From positions 1 through 64,000 of the forward strand of contig JAEZDA010000084.1 in NCBI GenBank assembly GCA_023433345.1: a stretch of DNA of 64,000 nt. The letters run 5' to 3'. The position numbers and the translations under genes were made by a program. Under the pieces are notes generated by a model that saw only the letters and a list, made by a program, of their open reading frames with translations, was not told the DNA's origin and did not search any database. Source of the stretch: Bacteroidota bacterium. Its GTDB lineage: Bacteria > Bacteroidota > Bacteroidia > Chitinophagales > Chitinophagaceae. Positions 59,778 to 64,000 of this stretch are shown here, piece by piece; positions within the stretch are counted from its first letter, which is position 1; every line of letters starts with the position of its first letter.

Positions 59778-60221
59778 ATGCAACCGCCAAAGCCCGGTTA
59801 TCTTAATCTATTCATCTGCAAATGCCCACGATGCAGGCGGGGAAACATGTTCACCTTTTCAAATCCCTATAAGAAAGGATTTATGCGCATGCCGGATACC
59901 TGCCCGGAGTGCGGTCAGTATTTCGACCTCGAACCCGGGTTTTATTATGGATCAAGCTACGTGAGTTACGGTATTACCGTAGCCTTCAGTGTAGCCACCT
60001 TTGTTGCCTGGCTCGTGCTCATTGGTATTTCCTCCCAGGATAACCGTATCTTTTATTGGCTGATATTGAATGGAATACTCCTTGCGGCACTCCAACCTTA
60101 TTTCATGCGACTATCACGCGCCATCTGGCTATGGATGTTTGTGAAATATGACCCCAACTGGAAAACAACACCGGCCGCCCGGCCTGAGCGGATAAATGAA
60201 TCGCAGAAAAACGCGTGGTAG
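59778..60221 (+). CDS. DUF983 zinc-ribbon membrane protein
   Basis: This protein of 147 residues has an N-terminal zinc ribbon with CPRC (about 15-18) and CPEC (about 41-44), followed by two membrane helices (about 58-81 and 93-111, VAFSVATFVAWLVLIGISS and FYWLILNGILLAALQPYFM) and a cytoplasmic tail. It fits DUF983, a family common in Bacteroidota and Alphaproteobacteria with no settled role. The exact start is supported by the CKCPRCRRGNMF text. The following 178 bases hold no gene, apart from a 21-codon frame that was rejected. Confidence 0.85.
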   Translation: MQPPKPGYLNLFICKCPRCRRGNMFTFSNPYKKGFMRMPDTCPECGQYFDLEPGFYYGSSYVSYGITVAFSVATFVAWLVLIGISSQDNRIFYWLILNGILLAALQPYFMRLSRAIWLWMFVKYDPNWKTTPAARPERINESQKNAW

Positions 60222-60399
60222 AGGAAAATGAGTATGACCTTTGCAATGACTGAACGTGAAATCCGTAAAGTTGAATTCTTCAAGTTTTATTAAAGTTGAT
60301 GGGCCCGTATTATTTCAACAGGCGGCAGATATTATTTGAAAATTCAATAACTTTAGCATAGCACCTTTTGTTTTTTTTGAATCTACCAAACTTATCGGC

Positions 60400-62094
60400 A
60401 TGAAAAATATTTACCGGGGAAAACTCGTAGTAAGAGTTATCTGCATGATCATTGTTTCTTTCTCATGCTATAATGCATCAGCCCAAAATTGGTATGTGAA
60501 CGATGCTTCCCCTGTCGGTGACATTTACACATCCGGATTAGGTAGTGATGCAAACCCGGGAACTGCTGCTTTACCATTCGCCACGATCGATACTGCTATT
60601 GCCAGGGCCTCTGCCGGTGATACTGTTTGGGTGGATGCCGGAAATTATGTGGATGATTCAGTGTACGTGATCAAATCGCTTACACTAAGAGGAGCAAAGG
60701 CCGGTGTTCCTGCAGGCCCGGTAGCTGTGCCGCTAAACAGGGGGATCAATGAATCATTTCTTACGGGCGGAATTTTTGTCGGTCCCTCGATCGACAATGT
60801 TACGATCGACGGTTTTTTTGTAAACATCGTAGCGCCACGTCTTTTGGGAATTGTGGGCCGCGGATTGAATACTAAGATCCTTAACAACATCACCGTTGCC
60901 TCTCTCAACTTTTTTGATATCCAGATCGGTATTGCCACCCGGGCGAACGGACCACTTCGCCTTCACAGTTATGAAATAAAGAACAACCATATTTCCGGAA
61001 GCCGGTATGGGCTGTTCTTCGACGGAAACCTTGAGGCGCCGTCGCAAATTTTTGACAACTACATCACAGGTACTTTCCAGGCTGCAATTGTTGTAACCGG
61101 TAGCGACGGTCATCACTATCTGGGCAATGTTCTGGAGAACAATGTGCAGGGCTTTCAGATAGAAAAGGGCAACACTGTTTTTGAGCGGAATACAATAAGA
61201 AACTGTATCACCAATGGCGCCCGGCTTGCAGCCACTCCCGTAACGGCAGGAAATTCATTTATCAACAACTTTTTTCAAAATAATAATACTGCAATAAATC
61301 TCACCGGGGATGATGCAGGGGCAGTGAATAACGGTGCATTCTACAATTCTTTTACAGGAAATACATTTGACATTGTGAACTCTCACAGTGCGGAATTTAA
61401 TGCTACCTGCAATTGGTTTGAAAGCACTGACCCGGCTGTTATCGCCGCAGGAATCAGCGGGAATGTTCGTTTTTCTCCCTTCCTTTTGGATGGCACTGAT
61501 TTCGATCCCGCCACTTCCGGCTTCCAACCAAATACTACCTGCGTTGTAGTACCCGTAACACTTTCCTCTTTCACCGGCTATTGGGAGGGCAAGAATGCAA
61601 GGCTCAAATGGGTGACGCAGATGGAGAGTAACAACAGGCATTTTGAGTTGCAGCGAAGCCTGGACGGAAGAAGTTACTCCACGATTGGTACAGTTCAGGG
61701 AGCGGGAAACAGCAGCACAGTAAGAAGCTATTCTTTTGATGATATACAGGCAGGCGGCATTGCCGGATACCTTCATTACCGCCTGAAGCAGGTTGATTTC
61801 GACGGAAGATCTTCTTTCAGCCATGTTGTTTTGCTAAAGAATGAAAACCACGGTATATTTACCATATTCCCCAACCCTGTTAAAAATACCATGTTTATAA
61901 AACTGGTAGACGAATCCTCAGACGCAAGAAAGTACCAGCTTATAAATAGCCTGGGCCAGGTTGTTAAGAACGGCCCGGTATCCGGCGACCTTTTCTCGAT
62001 AGATGTTCAGAAATTGTCAGCAGGCACCTACCTTTTGAGACTTACAAACAACAATGGAAAAATGGTGGCGCAAGGTCTTGCCCTCGTTAACTAA
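60400..62094 (+). CDS. Secreted parallel beta-helix protein with T9SS sorting domain
   Basis: This protein of 564 residues has a signal peptide (to about residue 29, ASAQ). A right-handed parallel beta-helix follows (about 55-360), seen in repeated short strands such as FATIDTAIARASAGDTVWV, NYVDDSVYVIKSLTLRGA and DNVTIDGFFVNI (Pbh1-like repeats). From about residue 385 a fibronectin-like segment (LSSFTGYWEGKNARLKWVTQ) is followed by a type A T9SS sorting domain (IFPNPVKNTMFIKL to the end). The beta-helix fold is shared by polysaccharide lyases and adhesins, but no catalytic residues are clear. It is exported to the surface or medium; the ligand is unknown. Confidence 0.85.
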   Translation: MKNIYRGKLVVRVICMIIVSFSCYNASAQNWYVNDASPVGDIYTSGLGSDANPGTAALPFATIDTAIARASAGDTVWVDAGNYVDDSVYVIKSLTLRGAKAGVPAGPVAVPLNRGINESFLTGGIFVGPSIDNVTIDGFFVNIVAPRLLGIVGRGLNTKILNNITVASLNFFDIQIGIATRANGPLRLHSYEIKNNHISGSRYGLFFDGNLEAPSQIFDNYITGTFQAAIVVTGSDGHHYLGNVLENNVQGFQIEKGNTVFERNTIRNCITNGARLAATPVTAGNSFINNFFQNNNTAINLTGDDAGAVNNGAFYNSFTGNTFDIVNSHSAEFNATCNWFESTDPAVIAAGISGNVRFSPFLLDGTDFDPATSGFQPNTTCVVVPVTLSSFTGYWEGKNARLKWVTQMESNNRHFELQRSLDGRSYSTIGTVQGAGNSSTVRSYSFDDIQAGGIAGYLHYRLKQVDFDGRSSFSHVVLLKNENHGIFTIFPNPVKNTMFIKLVDESSDARKYQLINSLGQVVKNGPVSGDLFSIDVQKLSAGTYLLRLTNNNGKMVAQGLALVN

Positions 62095-62117
62095 TGTTTC
62101 TGTTGTGGGTTGATATA

Positions 62118-62140
62118 CCGGCAAATGCCGGAGTTTTTTC
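62118..62140 (+). terminator. Terminator of the beta-helix gene
   Basis: CCGGCA and TGCCGG pair around AA, followed by AG and six T; 24 bases after the stop. Confidence 0.75.
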
Positions 62141-62161
62141 AGGCCGTAAAACCAATATACA

Positions 62162-62635
62162 ATGGCATCCAAAGTTGGACTTGACAAACTGGATTTTCAG
62201 ATCATAAATGAAATGATGGAAAATGCAGAAACTTCTTATGCAGAATTAGGAAAAAAGCTTGCCGTTAGCGGCGGCACCATCCATGTAAGGATGAAGAAAC
62301 TGCAGGAAGTTAATATTGTAAAAGGGACACGCCTGAATGTAGACATCAAACGGCTTGGTTACGACATCACCGCCTTTGTAGGAATATTTCTCGAAAAGAG
62401 TTCTTTATATAATGAGGTTGCAGCCCAACTGGTACGCATACCCGAAATTATACGTCTCAATTATACAACCGGCAGTTACAACATGTTTCTTGAAATTGTT
62501 TGCAAAGACATCTCGCAACTTAAACAAGTGTTGCATGGAGAATTGCAAAACATAAAAGGAATTGAAAGAACAGAAACATTTATCTCTCTGGAAGAAGGAT
62601 TTGTGAGAAAGGTGAAGGTGGGAACAGTGGTTTAA
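62162..62635 (+). CDS. Lrp/AsnC family transcriptional regulator
   Basis: This protein of 157 residues has an N-terminal helix-turn-helix (LDKLDFQIINEMMENAETSYAELGKKLAVSGGTIHVRMKKLQE, about 7-50 in parts) and the RAM ligand domain (about 75-150, ITAFVGIFLE, LNYTTGSYNMFLEIVCKD). It is a full-length Lrp-type protein that would form a dimer or octamer and respond to an amino acid. Nearby genes give no sure target. Its stop overlaps that of the convergent permease by 3 bases. Confidence 0.92.
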   Translation: MASKVGLDKLDFQIINEMMENAETSYAELGKKLAVSGGTIHVRMKKLQEVNIVKGTRLNVDIKRLGYDITAFVGIFLEKSSLYNEVAAQLVRIPEIIRLNYTTGSYNMFLEIVCKDISQLKQVLHGELQNIKGIERTETFISLEEGFVRKVKVGTVV

Positions 62636-63684
62636 TCTCTCACATCAAATGCATCTCTCAATCCGTTTCCCAAAACATTAAATGCCAATACCAGCAGCAT
62701 GAGTGCAAAGCCCGGAATCAGCGCGAGCAGGGGCTTGTTTGTAATTATGAACGTGTAGTGTTCGCGAAGCATCAGTCCAAGGCTGGGCTGGGGTGGCTGA
62801 ATGCCGATTCCAAGAAAGCTAAGGCCGGATTCGATCATTATCGCACTCGCAAAGGTTGAAGCTGATAATACCAGTACGGGCCCTATGATATTCGGAATGA
62901 TATGGCGCATGATGATCCTCATATCGCTAAAACCCAGTGCCCTTGCGGCCTGCACGTATTCATATCCTTTTACCAGCATTACCTGCCCGCGAACAAGCCG
63001 CGCAACCTGTACCCACAGTGTTAAGCCGATAGCTAAAAAGATCTGGAAGAAACCTTTACCTAATGCCATGGTAAATGCGAATACCAATAGAATTGTAGGT
63101 ATACTCCACATTACAAGAATGAACCCGGATACAAAGGCGTCAGTTTTACCACCGAAGTAGCCTGCTGCACTACCAAGACTGATTCCGAGCACGAGACTAA
63201 CGAGCACTGCAATGAATCCAACGGCAAGGCTTATCCGCAATCCGATAAGTATGCTGCTGAAGATATCACGACCGAAAGTGTCTGTACCAAGGAGAAAAGT
63301 TTTCTTCTCGACACTGAGTTTAGTGTCAGGAGAAAAGCGGTAGAAGAGTATATCGGATGTATCTGAATCAATATAGTGCTGAACCCGATAGCCATCACTT
63401 TCTTTTGAGTAGGAATTAACCGGAATGAATTCGTTACGGGAATTCTCTCCCAGGAACATTTTTTTCAAAAGCGATTCATCCTCGGTTTCGTATTCTATTT
63501 TTAAAAAGTCAGCAGAATATCCGGGAGGCATTCCCTGAAATTCGAGCAACTGTGTATTTGCATTGCTCGTTTTATCCGGAGCTATTTGGTATGCAAACAA
63601 GGCAACAATTGCCATCATTACTATGAAGACGAGCGATACCATGGCTGGCTTATTTTTCTTCAGACGATGGAATGCAGTCATCAT
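62632..63684 (-). CDS. OppC/DppC-type ABC transporter permease
   Basis: This protein of 350 residues has the N-terminal OppC helix (MVSLVFIVMMAIVALFAYQIA, about 15-35 in two parts) and the binding-protein-dependent permease domain (about 135-345) with the EAA loop EYVQAARALGFSDMRIIMRHIIPN in parts. Between them a periplasmic insert of about 95 residues (about 37-130) is longer than in typical oligopeptide permeases near 300 residues. DppC/OppC partners with OppB, ATPases and a solute-binding protein; none is seen in this window. The upstream gene on this strand encodes the partial glycosyltransferase-like protein at 63737. Confidence 0.9.
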   Translation of the reverse strand: MMTAFHRLKKNKPAMVSLVFIVMMAIVALFAYQIAPDKTSNANTQLLEFQGMPPGYSADFLKIEYETEDESLLKKMFLGENSRNEFIPVNSYSKESDGYRVQHYIDSDTSDILFYRFSPDTKLSVEKKTFLLGTDTFGRDIFSSILIGLRISLAVGFIAVLVSLVLGISLGSAAGYFGGKTDAFVSGFILVMWSIPTILLVFAFTMALGKGFFQIFLAIGLTLWVQVARLVRGQVMLVKGYEYVQAARALGFSDMRIIMRHIIPNIIGPVLVLSASTFASAIMIESGLSFLGIGIQPPQPSLGLMLREHYTFIITNKPLLALIPGFALMLLVLAFNVLGNGLRDAFDVRD

Positions 63685-63736
63685 GGCTAAAATACTGAAT
63701 TTTGATCTTGTGTATTTTTCTCCAGGGAGTAATAAA

Positions 63737-64000
63737 TCACACTTTTCTACCTTTCCAGTTTTGTTTACCTGCCATGCCGAGGAAGCCCGCCAGAACAGTA
63801 TACAAAATATGAAACGGCTGAGCCAATGGAAAGTACTTCAACGTTGAAACACGGTTGAAGAACCGGGCAACAGGAGCTAGAAAAAAGAGCTCGGAAACTG
63901 TCTTAATCAGAAGTGCCGCGATCCACGCTGCAAGAAAAGCTCCCGGGCTAACGGTGCCGCCTGTACGAAGAAGAAAGATGAATGGTGAAACGAGAACCAG
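63737..64000 (-). CDS. C-terminal fragment, glycosyltransferase family 2-like membrane protein
   Basis: The minus strand is open from the window edge to a TGA at 63739-63737 and gives 87 residues. Two or three hydrophobic segments (SPFIFLLRTGGTVSPGAFLA, AAWIAALLIKTV and FHILYTVLAGFLGMAG) end in KQNWKGRKV. The final WKGR with the helix before it is the usual end of Bacteroidota family 2 glycosyltransferases. The catalytic domain is outside the window, so the assignment is by the C-terminus only. It lies 52 bases upstream of the permease gene. Confidence 0.5.
   Translation of the reverse strand: MVLVSPFIFLLRTGGTVSPGAFLAAWIAALLIKTVSELFFLAPVARFFNRVSTLKYFPLAQPFHILYTVLAGFLGMAGKQNWKGRKV

Noticed and set aside
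60228..60293. 21-codon frame after the DUF983 gene with a GAGGAAA before its ATG
   Set aside because: Too short to judge, low complexity in start codons, and no promoter or terminator of its own. It could be tested by ribosome profiling.
1..64000. CRISPR arrays, tRNA or rRNA genes, prophage or a classic defence island
   Set aside because: No direct repeats with regular spacers, no cloverleaf or rRNA-like stretch, and no phage structural genes were seen. The protein named for holins at 36777 is a chromosomal family member and not part of a phage.

Overview
The window looks like a chromosomal segment of a Bacteroidota bacterium, most like the Chitinophagales (Chitinophagaceae and relatives). 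The evidence is direct: C-terminal type IX secretion (T9SS) sorting domains at both ends of the window, promoters of the Bacteroidota form TTTG-N19-21-TAnnTTTG, few Shine-Dalgarno sequences, an alternative complex III plus caa3-type oxidase cluster, menaquinone synthesis by the futalosine route (MqnC), and many families typical of the phylum (DUF2911, DUF4139, IPExxxVDY, DUF5522, DUF6787, PspC with PadR). No rRNA, tRNA, CRISPR array or prophage was recognised.

Layout. 1-7965: tail of a secreted protein, an ATP-grasp protein, an M48 lipoprotein protease, DUF2911 and DUF4139 proteins, a 38-residue membrane miniprotein, a TTG-started DEAD-box helicase and a lipoprotein. 8133-12910: rho, then a compact selenium operon (mnmH, an unknown secreted protein, selD) that fits synthesis of 2-selenouridine in tRNA. 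12919-16132 (minus): M28 protease, IPExxxVDY protein, pterin dehydratase and a CtlX-like hydrolase, tightly packed. 16252-22518: FeoB, a lipoprotein, and a PadR/PspC envelope-stress pair with a likely operator inside its promoter. 22590-25380 is the accessory island: a shortened IS1595-like transposase gene overlapping a secreted WG-repeat-like gene by ATGA, then a palindromic REP-like element. 25550-39200: gcvT-comB, a SWIM-SNF2 helicase, two small minus-strand genes, mqnC, an aspartyl protease-M16-M16 cluster, and a fused two-subunit 2-oxoacid dehydrogenase E1. 39391-41680 (minus): two unusual gene fusions side by side (DUF6787-PurN and transthyretin-like-MsrB) and a 49-residue ORF.

41914-57930 is the metabolic core: actABCDEF (quinol:electron-acceptor oxidoreductase), coxB, coxA, ctaB, two subunit III genes, subunit IV, sco and DUF420. 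Together they encode a menaquinol-to-oxygen branch with its heme O and copper assembly factors. MqnC elsewhere in the window supplies the menaquinone route. After it come two heptanucleotide repeat arrays that fill the space between convergent genes, a trmB-DUF5522-MGMT-like operon, two small genes, a parallel beta-helix T9SS cargo protein, an Lrp regulator, an OppC-type permease and a partial glycosyltransferase-like gene.

The best leads for something new are: the transposase-like/WG-repeat coupled pair; the two adjacent fusions; the small ORFs at 31345-31723 and 39391-39540; the secreted protein inside the selenouridine operon; and a recurring arrangement in which the TAnnTTTG box sits only 4-7 bases before the start codon, which predicts leaderless mRNAs. 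All family assignments come from reading motifs by eye; no database search was possible.
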